Of a DNA stretch of 64,000 bases, positions 1-7,334 are shown in pieces. Below the pieces are notes generated by a model. It did not search any database. It had not been told where the DNA came from and worked only from the letters and a program-made list of their open reading frames with translations. The stretch covers positions 1 to 64,000 of the forward strand of contig NZ_JAGQED010000019.1 in assembly GCF_018304965.1 (NCBI RefSeq), written 5' to 3'. The stretch's first letter is position 1, and the number at the start of each line of letters is the position of its first letter. The DNA comes from Collimonas antrihumi (GTDB taxonomy: Bacteria; Pseudomonadota; Gammaproteobacteria; Burkholderiales; Burkholderiaceae_D). Position numbers and translations under genes: made by a program.

Positions 1-118
1 GTATGGGGGTAGCCCGGCAGCTAGTCACTTTTTCTTGCTTCGCCCCTAGCCGGGCGCCAAAAAAAGTAACCAAAAAGAAGGCGACCGCAAAGCCACTGCC
101 TTCCCTTCGGTCAGGTCC

Positions 119-212
119 CCAAATGTGGCGCGTATCAGTCGGGTGGAAAGACCAACTCGCTGCGCTCAAACATGTCTTCCCACAATTCCCGACTGACACG
201 CGCCACATTTGG
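119..212. repeat. Long inverted repeat (hairpin), dispersed-repeat type
   Basis: The arms at 119-143 and 188-212 are 25 bp each and complementary except for one position; each carries the core AAATGTGGCGCG. The surrounding 1-260 is open in one frame, but its translation has no recognisable protein character. I read it as a non-coding dispersed repeat of the kind common between betaproteobacterial genes, not as a gene. Confidence 0.6.
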
Positions 213-268
213 CAGCGTCCCAATGCGGACTTCAACTTCAAAAGCCGCGTCAAAATCAACCCCACGCA

Positions 269-333
269 GTTAAATGGGGTCAGAGTTTTTTTACGACAGT
301 CTCTCGTCGTAAATTACTCTGACCCCATTTAAC
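269..333. repeat. Palindromic element with GGGGTCAGAGT arms
   Basis: The outer arms at 269-286 and 316-333 are a perfect 18-bp inverted repeat (GTTAAATGGGGTCAGAGT). An inner TTACGAC/GTCGTAA stem lies at 291-297 and 306-312. The GGGGTCAGAGT core is familiar from repeats that flank REP-associated tyrosine transposase (RAYT/Y1) genes. No such transposase lies in this window, so this would be a non-autonomous copy. The RAYT link is from memory of the family and was not tested. Confidence 0.6.
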
Positions 334-410
334 GGACCACGGAGTACATGCCATCGCATTTGATGGACGCCAGACATACATCACATCAAAAAAGCACTCC
401 CCAAAATGCA

Positions 411-436
411 CAAAGACATGCAAAAGCATGTCTTTG
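411..436 (-). terminator. Hairpin downstream of the small envelope operon
   Basis: A perfect 11-bp inverted repeat (CAAAGACATGC, loop AAAA, GCATGTCTTTG) lies 22 bp past the stop of the gene ending at 459. It probably ends the two-gene minus-strand transcript. A strong T tract is missing directly after the stem, so it may act as an mRNA 3'-end stabiliser instead. Confidence 0.45.
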
Positions 437-458
437 TAGCAGTCGTGATCAACCGCGA

Positions 459-1022
459 TCAGTAAGGCACGTAATCCGGCGGCGGCCCATAATTATTTCC
501 TCGTTGCGGCGGATAATAATCAGGCGGCACCGAATACTGCGGAGGCGGCGCATACTGGCGGCGATTATTTGCATAGCCGCCGGACACCGGCACCTGGTTA
601 CCCTTGGCGTACATGCATTGGGTATACACATTGTTGTACTGACGCTGCATGCCATAGCTGCTGCGTGCCGCCGAGTCGCCTGCCACTGAACTGCCGCCCA
701 GCAAACCAATGCCGCCGCCAATCGCCGCACCGGCGCCGGCACGGCCGGTTGCTGCGCCGATCAGGGCGCCAGCCGCTGCGCCGATCACGGTGCCTGCTGC
801 TGCCGTGCCTACCGCATTGTCTGCGGCCGCTTGCGGTGCATACGGTCCTACCCTGTCTTGCGCAGCGCGCTGGCAGACCGCTTCATCGTTGCGGAATTGT
901 TCATAGCTCTTGCCGGCACCGGGCAGTGCCATCACGTTCGGGCCGGCCGGTGCGGTTACGCAGCCGGTCAGCAAAACGGCCATCGAGGCCGCGATTACCT
1001 TGGTAGTTCCATTTATCATCAC
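459..1022 (-). CDS. Glycine-zipper lipoprotein
   Basis: This is a 187-residue small envelope protein. The N-terminus is a lipoprotein signal peptide with the lipobox LLTGC, predicting acylation at Cys21. Residues about 65-115 are very rich in Gly and Ala with GxxxG spacing (AAAGALIGAATGRAGAGAAIGGG), the pattern of glycine-zipper proteins that insert in or line the outer membrane. The last 40 residues are Pro/Tyr/Gln-rich. It follows the gene at 1031-1372 by 8 bp on the same strand, so the two are probably co-transcribed. The exact role is unknown; glycine-zipper lipoproteins are usually linked to envelope integrity. The family call is confident, the function is not. Confidence 0.75.
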   Translation of the reverse strand: MMINGTTKVIAASMAVLLTGCVTAPAGPNVMALPGAGKSYEQFRNDEAVCQRAAQDRVGPYAPQAAADNAVGTAAAGTVIGAAAGALIGAATGRAGAGAAIGGGIGLLGGSSVAGDSAARSSYGMQRQYNNVYTQCMYAKGNQVPVSGGYANNRRQYAPPPQYSVPPDYYPPQRGNNYGPPPDYVPY

Positions 1023-1030
1023 ACACCGCC

Positions 1031-1372
1031 TTATCTGGGTTGATCTTCGTCCGGCGCTACCTTCATCCAGCCTTTGGGACAGCGTGGAATCTGCGGATAG
1101 TAGCCCGCCGGACTAGGGCAGTAATACGCATAGTTCGGGGTTTTTTCTATATAGATTTGCGGTTCAGGCGCAACATAGACCGGGGGTGGGGCGTAATACA
1201 CCGGCGGTGCGTAGTACACCGGCGGCGGGCCCCAATATAGCGGTCCGCCTATGGTGACACCGAAGCGTGGGCCGTAAAAGCCGCCATGGCCATAATAACC
1301 GTAAGCAAAACTGGCCGAGCTGGTGGCCATCAGGCCCGCCGCAGCAAGTACCAATAGAGCAATTTTTTTCAT
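1031..1372 (-). CDS. Small secreted Tyr/Pro/Gly-rich protein
   Basis: This 113-residue protein starts with a clear Sec signal peptide (KK, a hydrophobic stretch, SASFA cleavage region near residue 23). The mature part is low-complexity, with YGYYGHGGFYG and repeated PPVYYAPP-like blocks at about residues 50-70. The C-terminus is more ordinary (CPSPAGYYP, PRCPKGW) and holds two Cys that could form a disulfide in the periplasm. Proteins of this look are common in betaproteobacteria as uncharacterised envelope proteins. It is the first gene of a probable two-gene unit with the lipoprotein at 459-1022. No function can be assigned. Confidence 0.65.
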   Translation of the reverse strand: MKKIALLVLAAAGLMATSSASFAYGYYGHGGFYGPRFGVTIGGPLYWGPPPVYYAPPVYYAPPPVYVAPEPQIYIEKTPNYAYYCPSPAGYYPQIPRCPKGWMKVAPDEDQPR

Positions 1373-1589
1373 GACATGTCCTACGCATTTATCAGTTATT
1401 TAATAGTAATCCGGTGCGCCGCAATCGCCAAAAGGAGTTACTTCTGGTTGCAAATGTTGGCGTAAAGGTCAATCATTTTAACTCTTTGATACAAACCTGC
1501 AGATGCGAGCACATTAATGTACGGAATTGTTGCAGGCGGGCAGTGGAGGGCTGGCGTCACGCGATGGGGCCGTGGCTAAATCCGGAATC

Positions 1590-1673
1590 GTAGGGTGGGC
1601 ACCTGTGCCCACGCGGAACGTCGATCTTCTGAGAAGTGAATTCAGCGTGGGCAAAAAAACTTGCCCACCCTAC
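1590..1673. repeat. GTAGGGTGGGCA palindromic repeat, copy 1
   Basis: The outer arms GTAGGGTGGGCA (1590-1601) and TTGCCCACCCTAC (1661-1673) enclose inner GCCCACGC and GCGTGGGC arms. Related copies occur at 12511-12542 and 15482-15578. It is the only notable structure in the 390-bp gap 1373-1762. Confidence 0.75.
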
Positions 1674-1762
1674 CAAACTGGTTGCCTGCGGCCTACTTTA
1701 TAATCTGCAGATACGCAGCACGAGCAGAAAACAGAAACAGAAAATCGAGACAGGTGACAGAA

Positions 1763-2986
1763 ATGAAGCAGCCATCAGCAGAACAGCAATCCTCCCTCCA
1801 GGGTGTCAAGGTGATCGAACTCGGCACTTTGATTGCCGGGCCATATGCAGCCAGCCTGCTGGGCCAGTTCGGCGCCGAGGTGATCAAGATCGAAGCGCCG
1901 GGCGACGGCGATCCGCTGCGCAAATGGCGCAAGCTGCACAACGGTACGTCGCTGTGGTGGTATTCGCAGAGCCGCAACAAGAAATCGGTAACCTTGAACC
2001 TGAAATCGGAACAGGGCCAGCAGATCGTGCGCGACCTGGTCAAGGATGCGGATATCGTGATCGAGAATTTTCGTCCCGGTACGCTGGAAGGCTGGGGCCT
2101 GGGCTGGGAGGATTTGTCGAAGATCAATCCGAAGCTGATCATGGTGCGGGTGTCCGGCTACGGCCAGGACGGCCCTTACCACGCGCGGCCGGGTTTTGCC
2201 GCGATTGCCGAATCGATGGGCGGCTTGCGCAACCTGGCCGGTTATCCAGACCGGCCGCCGGTGCGGGTTGGCGTCAGCATCGGCGATACGCTGGCTTCGC
2301 TGTATGGCGTGATTGGCGCACTGCTGGCCATGCATCATCTGCACGCGAATGGCGGTAAAGGGCAATTCATCGATATCGCTTTGTATGAAGCAGTATTCGG
2401 TGTGATGGAAAGCCTGATTCCGGAATATGCCGAGTTCGGTTTCGTGCGCGAGCGTACCGGCGCCAGTTTTCCCGGCATCTCGCCCTCGAGCACGTATCCA
2501 TGCCTGAGCGATGCGCGCGGCGAGCACTATGTCATCATCGCCGGCAACGGCGACAGCATCTTCAAACGCCTGATGCATGCCATCGGCCGCAGCGACCTGG
2601 CAGAAGATCCGCGCCTGGCGCGCAACGACGGCCGGGCGCAGCATAACGATATGCTCGATGCAGCAATTACCGAATGGACCTCGCAACACGATCTGGAACA
2701 TGTGTTGCAAGTGCTGGAACAGGCTGAAGTACCGAGCAGCAAAGTCTATACGGCAGCCGATATTCACCAGGATCCGCATTTCCGCGCACGCGACATGATC
2801 CAGCAGCATGTCCTGCCGGACGGTCAGCCGATAGACTTGCCGGGTATCGTGCCCAAGCTTTCTGCTACCCCGGGCCAGACCAACTGGGTAGGGCCGGAGC
2901 TGGGGCAGCATACGGCAGAGGTGCTGGCAGCCATCGGCAGAAGCGCGGAGCAAATCGCGGAGTTGCGGCAGCAGGGAGTGATCTGA
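1763..2986 (+). CDS. CaiB/BaiF-family CoA-transferase
   Basis: This 407-residue protein belongs to the class III CoA-transferase family, which moves CoA between carboxylic acids. Family marks are GxKVIELGTLIAGPYA near the N-terminus, LGAEVIKIEAP-like GAEVIKIEAPGDGDP, and VIENFRPGTLE. I start at 1763 (MKQPSAEQQ) because the 34 residues upstream in the same frame do not look like protein. The ARPGFAAIAESMGGL segment has Ala where the canonical family has the catalytic Asp, as judged by eye. The C-terminal region (VPSSKVYTAADIHQDPHFRARDM) is typical. It is a single gene facing the convergent kinase at 3023. The substrate is unknown. Confidence 0.82.
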   Translation: MKQPSAEQQSSLQGVKVIELGTLIAGPYAASLLGQFGAEVIKIEAPGDGDPLRKWRKLHNGTSLWWYSQSRNKKSVTLNLKSEQGQQIVRDLVKDADIVIENFRPGTLEGWGLGWEDLSKINPKLIMVRVSGYGQDGPYHARPGFAAIAESMGGLRNLAGYPDRPPVRVGVSIGDTLASLYGVIGALLAMHHLHANGGKGQFIDIALYEAVFGVMESLIPEYAEFGFVRERTGASFPGISPSSTYPCLSDARGEHYVIIAGNGDSIFKRLMHAIGRSDLAEDPRLARNDGRAQHNDMLDAAITEWTSQHDLEHVLQVLEQAEVPSSKVYTAADIHQDPHFRARDMIQQHVLPDGQPIDLPGIVPKLSATPGQTNWVGPELGQHTAEVLAAIGRSAEQIAELRQQGVI

Positions 2987-3022
2987 ATCTAATGCTGCGT
3001 GATGCGCATTGCGCCTGCACTA

Positions 3023-4384
3023 TCAGGCGGGGATATGAATAATCACCTTTAAGCCATGAGGCGCGCTGCTGCGGGCATGCTGCAGTTCGATCCTGCCATG
3101 CAGCCTTGCCACGATCGACTTGACGATCGACAGCCCGAGGCCGGAGCCATCCTGGTCGCTGCCCAGCACGCGATAAAACGGATCGAATACCCGCTCACGT
3201 TCCGCTTCCTGGATACCGGGCCCGCTATCTTCCACCTCGATAGTCACCTGGCCAGGCTGCGCGTGCATACGCACCTCCACGTTGCCGCCCGCCGGCGTAT
3301 AGCGGATTGCATTGTCGATCAGGTTGCGTATTAAAGCGACGATGTCGACTTCCTGCGCCGCCAGCGTAACTTCGGCATCCGCCTCAGTATCGGCTTCAAC
3401 TCCGATATCGATCTGGTTGGCGTGCGCCAGCGGCAAGCTATCCTCAACCACGCGTCGCAGCACAGCGTGCAAGGACACCTGGGTGACCTGGCTAGCCTGC
3501 GGGATGCCAGTATTTTGCGAGCGCGCCAGCGTCAATAATTGTTCCAGCAGCGCTTTGCTGCGATTCAAACCTTGCCGCAATGGCAGCAGGCGCGCTTTCG
3601 AGGCCGGCGAAAGATCGGTTGCAGCGAGATTTTCCGCTTGCAGCGAAAGAGCTGTCAGCGGTGAGCGCAACTCATGCGCGGCATCGGCAAGAAAGCGCCG
3701 CTGCGCATCCATGTTGTCGGCAACCCGGCGCAGCAAGCGGTTGATCGAGCCGATCAAGGGCCGGATTTCATCGGCCACATGCTGCTCGTCGAGTGGCCGC
3801 ATGTCCTGGTCGTCGCGCCGGTCGACTTCTTGCGACAGCTTTGCAATCGGCCGCAGCATGCCGCGCACCATGATGCTGACCAATGCTATCAATATCGGGA
3901 TCAGCACCATGAACGGCATTACCGTCCGCAAGCCGCTGTCGCGGGCGATTTCATCGCGCACTTCAGTCTGCTGGCCCACCGCCAGCCGCTGGCCGGATAC
4001 GGTCGACTGGACAAACAGGCGCCACGGCACATGATTGACATTGACTGTTTGCATGCCGTCGTGCAGATCGTCCGGCAGGTGCAGGGAGCCATCATCGTCC
4101 CTGGCGTTCCGTGCCGGCGCCAGGATCTGGACGATGACTTTCGATTCGTCGTCCTTCATTTTTCCTGTTGCGCGATGATCCGGTGTGGCCGGCGGCAAGT
4201 CGCGGCTAAGCACCAGCGCCGCAACCTGGCGCAACTGATCGTCTTGCAGATCGTTGGCTTCATGAAAAGCCGAAAAAAAAGAGTACACACCCGCCGGAAC
4301 CGCCATCGCGAGAATGACCATAGACAGCCATAGCGATAGCCGAAATTGCAATGAACGGCTTAATCTTGTTTTGAAACCATCCAT
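3023..4384 (-). CDS. QseC/PmrB-like sensor histidine kinase
   Basis: This 453-residue inner-membrane kinase senses an envelope signal and phosphorylates the regulator encoded just upstream. TM1 spans about residues 16-37 and TM2 about 154-175, with a periplasmic domain of roughly 115 residues between. A HAMP-like segment follows. The H-box AAHELRSPLTAL places the phosphoacceptor at His237. The N-box is RNLIDNAIRYTP, and the G-boxes are DSGPGI and GSGLGLSIVK. Its start overlaps the 3' end of the regulator gene by 25 bp, so the two are translationally coupled. The QseC/TctE class is clear, but the signal cannot be read from sequence. Confidence 0.85.
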   Translation of the reverse strand: MDGFKTRLSRSLQFRLSLWLSMVILAMAVPAGVYSFFSAFHEANDLQDDQLRQVAALVLSRDLPPATPDHRATGKMKDDESKVIVQILAPARNARDDDGSLHLPDDLHDGMQTVNVNHVPWRLFVQSTVSGQRLAVGQQTEVRDEIARDSGLRTVMPFMVLIPILIALVSIMVRGMLRPIAKLSQEVDRRDDQDMRPLDEQHVADEIRPLIGSINRLLRRVADNMDAQRRFLADAAHELRSPLTALSLQAENLAATDLSPASKARLLPLRQGLNRSKALLEQLLTLARSQNTGIPQASQVTQVSLHAVLRRVVEDSLPLAHANQIDIGVEADTEADAEVTLAAQEVDIVALIRNLIDNAIRYTPAGGNVEVRMHAQPGQVTIEVEDSGPGIQEAERERVFDPFYRVLGSDQDGSGLGLSIVKSIVARLHGRIELQHARSSAPHGLKVIIHIPA

Positions 4385-5022
4385 CCCAACCCCCTGACAT
4401 TCTTGATCGCCGCCGCACCCAGTTTTTTACGTATCGAATGAATCAGGAATTCCACCGCATTGCTCTCGACTTCTTCGTTCCAGCCGTAGATGCGGTCTTC
4501 CAGTTCCTGGCGTGACAGGATTGCTCCCGGTCTTAACAGCAGCGCATGGAGCAAGGAAAATTCACGGGCCGACAAGCGGGTTGCGACGCCATCTATCGTT
4601 ACCTCGCGGGTGCTGGGATCGAGGGCAAGCGCGCCGTTACTCATGACCGGATTGGCGTTGCCGGCTTTGCGCCGCACCACGGCACGCATGCGCGCCAGCA
4701 ATTCGCCCATCTCAAACGGCTTGATCAGGTAATCGTCTGCGCCCAGGTCGAGGCCGCCGATACGGTCTTCGACCGCATCCCGCGCCGTTACGATCAGCAC
4801 CGGCAAGCTGTTGCCTTGCTGCCGTAGCTGGCGCAGCACGGCGAATCCGTCCTGATGCGGCAAGCCCAGATCAAGCAACATGACGTCGTAGCTCTCGCTA
4901 GCCGCAGCACTCAAGGCTGTGGTGCCGTCGTGAACCCAGTCGACGGCATGGCTGGCGTCGCGCAACGCCATCTGGACTGCGTCGCCGATCATGCGATCGT
5001 CTTCCACCAGCAATACCCTCAT
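4360..5022 (-). CDS. OmpR-family response regulator, QseB/PmrA-like
   Basis: This 220-residue regulator has a receiver domain with the acidic pair at residues 8-9, phosphoacceptor Asp51 (LLDLGLP) and the conserved Lys in IKPFE. A winged-helix DNA-binding domain follows from about residue 125. The segment YGWNEEVESNAVEFLIHSIR is close to the QseB/PmrA signature. I choose 5022 as the start because MRVLLVEDD is the canonical N-terminus and a GGGA ribosome site lies just upstream; the open frame extends 49 codons further without support. It is co-transcribed with the kinase at 3023-4384 and possibly with the PAP2 gene 80 bp upstream. Confidence 0.87.
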   Translation of the reverse strand: MRVLLVEDDRMIGDAVQMALRDASHAVDWVHDGTTALSAAASESYDVMLLDLGLPHQDGFAVLRQLRQQGNSLPVLIVTARDAVEDRIGGLDLGADDYLIKPFEMGELLARMRAVVRRKAGNANPVMSNGALALDPSTREVTIDGVATRLSAREFSLLHALLLRPGAILSRQELEDRIYGWNEEVESNAVEFLIHSIRKKLGAAAIKNVRGLGWMVSKQD

Positions 5023-5102
5023 TTCCCGCTCCCGTTCATGCGTCAACATTGCGCCGACATGCTTCAAACCGCTTCTTCGGCTGATTCTACCGTGCAACCG
5101 GC

Positions 5103-5699
5103 TTATTTCAACATCCAGCCACGACGGATCAACGGTGCAAACAAACGGCCATGGATGAAGGAAACACATTTAAACAGCGGTTCGATAAACCACTTTGCGC
5201 AACCAAAGCACAGTCCTGCGCTAACCGCCGCAACCATTGCCGCGCCAACCATGTCGAGTGGAAAATGGACGCCCAGGTAAATCCGCGCCCATGCCATCGG
5301 CAAGCCGAGCAAACTCAAGATCACGCCAGTCTTGCGCAGTTGCGGGTGCAGCAGAAAGCTGAAAGCTACCGACCATTGCAATGTCAGGTGATCGCTGGGA
5401 AACGACGAGTCGGGAGAGTGAGCAAGAAAATTGGTGCCAAGGCCGATCATGAACGGGCGAGGATGTTGCCACAGCACACCAAGCAACATGCTGATCGACA
5501 AACCGACGACGCCGCAAACGACGGCTTCCAGCATCAGCTTACGGGTTTGTTCGCCGCCGCGGAACCAGCCTAGCAGCAGGCCGGCCGGGATCAGGAAAAT
5601 CAGCCATTCCGCGAATAGCATGGCGCTATTCAGTAACAATGGGGATGGCTGCGCGCCGGCGTTAATCAGCAGAAATAGCGATTGATTCAGTTCTTCCAT
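5103..5699 (-). CDS. PAP2-family membrane phosphatase (undecaprenyl-diphosphatase-like)
   Basis: This 198-residue polytopic membrane protein carries the three PAP2 phosphatase motifs: HPRP at the end of motif 1, PSDH (motif 2, nucleophile-supporting His) and RIYLGVHFPLD (motif 3). Length and composition fit the BcrC/YbjG group, which removes a phosphate from undecaprenyl diphosphate on the periplasmic side, or the related LpxT. The start at 5699 is preferred over an in-frame TTG 15 bp upstream because AAAGGG sits 6 nt before the ATG. It lies 80 bp upstream of a PmrA/QseB-like system on the same strand, a setting that suggests envelope-stress control. The precise lipid substrate is not determined. 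Confidence 0.8.
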   Translation of the reverse strand: MEELNQSLFLLINAGAQPSPLLLNSAMLFAEWLIFLIPAGLLLGWFRGGEQTRKLMLEAVVCGVVGLSISMLLGVLWQHPRPFMIGLGTNFLAHSPDSSFPSDHLTLQWSVAFSFLLHPQLRKTGVILSLLGLPMAWARIYLGVHFPLDMVGAAMVAAVSAGLCFGCAKWFIEPLFKCVSFIHGRLFAPLIRRGWMLK

Positions 5700-5725
5700 G
5701 GTGCCCTTTGACAATATCTTGCTAT

Positions 5726-5749
5726 GAAAAAAGCCCCTAGATCGGGGCT
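5726..5749 (-). terminator. Short intrinsic terminator (minus strand)
   Basis: AGCCCC at 5732-5737 pairs with GGGGCT at 5744-5749. On the minus strand the stem is followed by a run of T. It lies just upstream of the PAP2 gene and would stop transcripts coming from the porin side. A second terminator is at 5899-5931, and nothing recognisable lies between them. Confidence 0.55.
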
Positions 5750-5898
5750 GGTAGCTTTTGACTATTACGGAACAGGATAGTTGCTAAAACTTAGCTGTTA
5801 CTGAGGTAGCGGAATAGTGCTGAAGGGCAGGTAGCGACTGGCATTGATACATTGTGACAATCCGCAGCGGCCGTCCAGCAAGGCGACATGAAATAAAA

Positions 5899-5931
5899 AA
5901 AGCCGGCGCTGACGAAAGTCATGCCGGCTTT
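5899..5931 (-). terminator. Porin terminator
   Basis: AAAGCCGGC (5899-5907) and GCCGGCTTT (5923-5931) form a 9-bp stem. On the minus strand a T-rich run follows. It sits 60 bp past the porin stop and is a standard rho-independent terminator. Confidence 0.75.
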
Positions 5932-5990
5932 GCCTGGTGCCTGGATTCAAAAAAATCCATCAGCAGGTGATTAACGCGTAAATTGACGGA

Positions 5991-7124
5991 TCAGAACTTG
6001 GTGAGCATGCCTACTGCAAATTCAGTCTGGTTCTTGAAGCCATGGGCTGAAGCCACGCGATAGCCGTCAGTGAGTTTCATATAGTCGGCTGCCACATACA
6101 TCTCTGTGCGCTTGGATAAATGATAGCGGGTCGAGCCGTAGATAGTGGATTTCTTGCCGCTTCCTGTGGCGGTCGAGCCGCTGGCGTCGTTGTAGGCATT
6201 CAAGGTGCCGGTGCCGGCCGCATTGTAAGCAGCGTTGTCGGCTTTCATTACTTGATAACCGAGCTCATAGTCGAACGAACCTTGCGGCGTGAACTTGGCC
6301 GATACGGTATACGCATTGTCCTTACGCTTGCCGAGCGCACCTTGCTCTGCCGTGTAATGGAAGTAACCGGCGTTCAAACGTACCAGATCGAAAATGTAGC
6401 TGCCGCCCAGCGAGTACGACTTGTGCTTTTCAAGACTGCTGTCGATGCCGTTACCAACATCGGCCTGATTGATAAAGCCGGAAACCAGGAAGTTGGAGCC
6501 GTTGTAGCCGATTGCTGCAGATTTTGTGGTGTTGTGGGCAAATTGACCAGCGACATTGCCAAACTGATAACCAAGACCGGCCACGACGCCGTTACTGAAT
6601 ACTTTCTTCCAGGTTACGCCATTGTCGTAACGTGTGCCGGTGGCGCTGCCCGAGTAGAAAATCAGTTGCTTGAAGTTGTTGTTGTTGGTGTAGCCGCCTT
6701 CTTCCAGGCCAAGCTTGGAGCCGTATGCGTCGCCGTAGATCTGGGAGAAATCGCGTGCCAGAGTATTTTGGCGGCCCAGAACGACCTGACCGAAAGTGTC
6801 GTCTTGCAAACCGACCCAGGCGTCGCGGTTGAACAATACGCCGGGTGTATCCATTTCACCGGTGCCGACTACGAATTCAGCTTCCAGTTTGAAAATTGCC
6901 TTGAGTCCGCCGCCGAGGTCTTCTTTACCACGGAAACCGATCCGATTGCCGCTGAACCAGGCGACCGGGATGCCGGTCAGGCGATCCCCAGCCTTGTCCG
7001 CATGATTGACAGTGCTGATGGTGGCGTCGATCAGGCCATATATGGTGACGTTGGATTGTGCGGATGCTGTATTGATACAACCGATCGTCCCCAGAACTGC
7101 TAGCGCTAGTAGCGACTTTTTCAT
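5991..7124 (-). CDS. Outer-membrane porin (Neisseria/Burkholderia Gram-negative porin type)
   Basis: This 377-residue general diffusion porin has a signal peptide ending in ASA at about residue 22. The mature N-terminus is QSNVTIYGLIDATIS, the classic opening of betaproteobacterial porins. Family marks include SGNRIGFRGKEDLGGGLKA and EFVVGTGEMDTPG followed by WVGLQDDTFGQVVLGRQ. The protein ends in Phe (GMLTKF), the C-terminal beta-signal for BAM assembly. It has its own terminator at 5899-5931. The TctDE-like kinase gene ends 210 bp upstream on the same strand, so the porin may be controlled by, or serve uptake linked to, that system. Solute selectivity is unknown. Confidence 0.88.
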   Translation of the reverse strand: MKKSLLALAVLGTIGCINTASAQSNVTIYGLIDATISTVNHADKAGDRLTGIPVAWFSGNRIGFRGKEDLGGGLKAIFKLEAEFVVGTGEMDTPGVLFNRDAWVGLQDDTFGQVVLGRQNTLARDFSQIYGDAYGSKLGLEEGGYTNNNNFKQLIFYSGSATGTRYDNGVTWKKVFSNGVVAGLGYQFGNVAGQFAHNTTKSAAIGYNGSNFLVSGFINQADVGNGIDSSLEKHKSYSLGGSYIFDLVRLNAGYFHYTAEQGALGKRKDNAYTVSAKFTPQGSFDYELGYQVMKADNAAYNAAGTGTLNAYNDASGSTATGSGKKSTIYGSTRYHLSKRTEMYVAADYMKLTDGYRVASAHGFKNQTEFAVGMLTKF

Positions 7125-7334
7125 TTTGTCTCCAGATATTTATTAGTTGAATTGCTGATCGTGCGGATCAGTAGGCAAACTATAAAATTGGCTAGCTTAC
7201 TAATTGCTTTCAAGGAGTGAAATGCCTGTCCCTGCTCTGTGGGTTTTGCGCCACAACGTTGAAAATTAATTCTTGCTTCTGAAAGCCAAGCGTAGTTTTT
7301 CAAAAAAATATTATTTTTTTTGCACTGGAAGCGG

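Noticed and set aside
3-332. A 109-codon open frame at the left edge
   Set aside because: It lies over two inverted repeats, has no ribosome site or protein-like composition, and is explained better as dispersed-repeat DNA.
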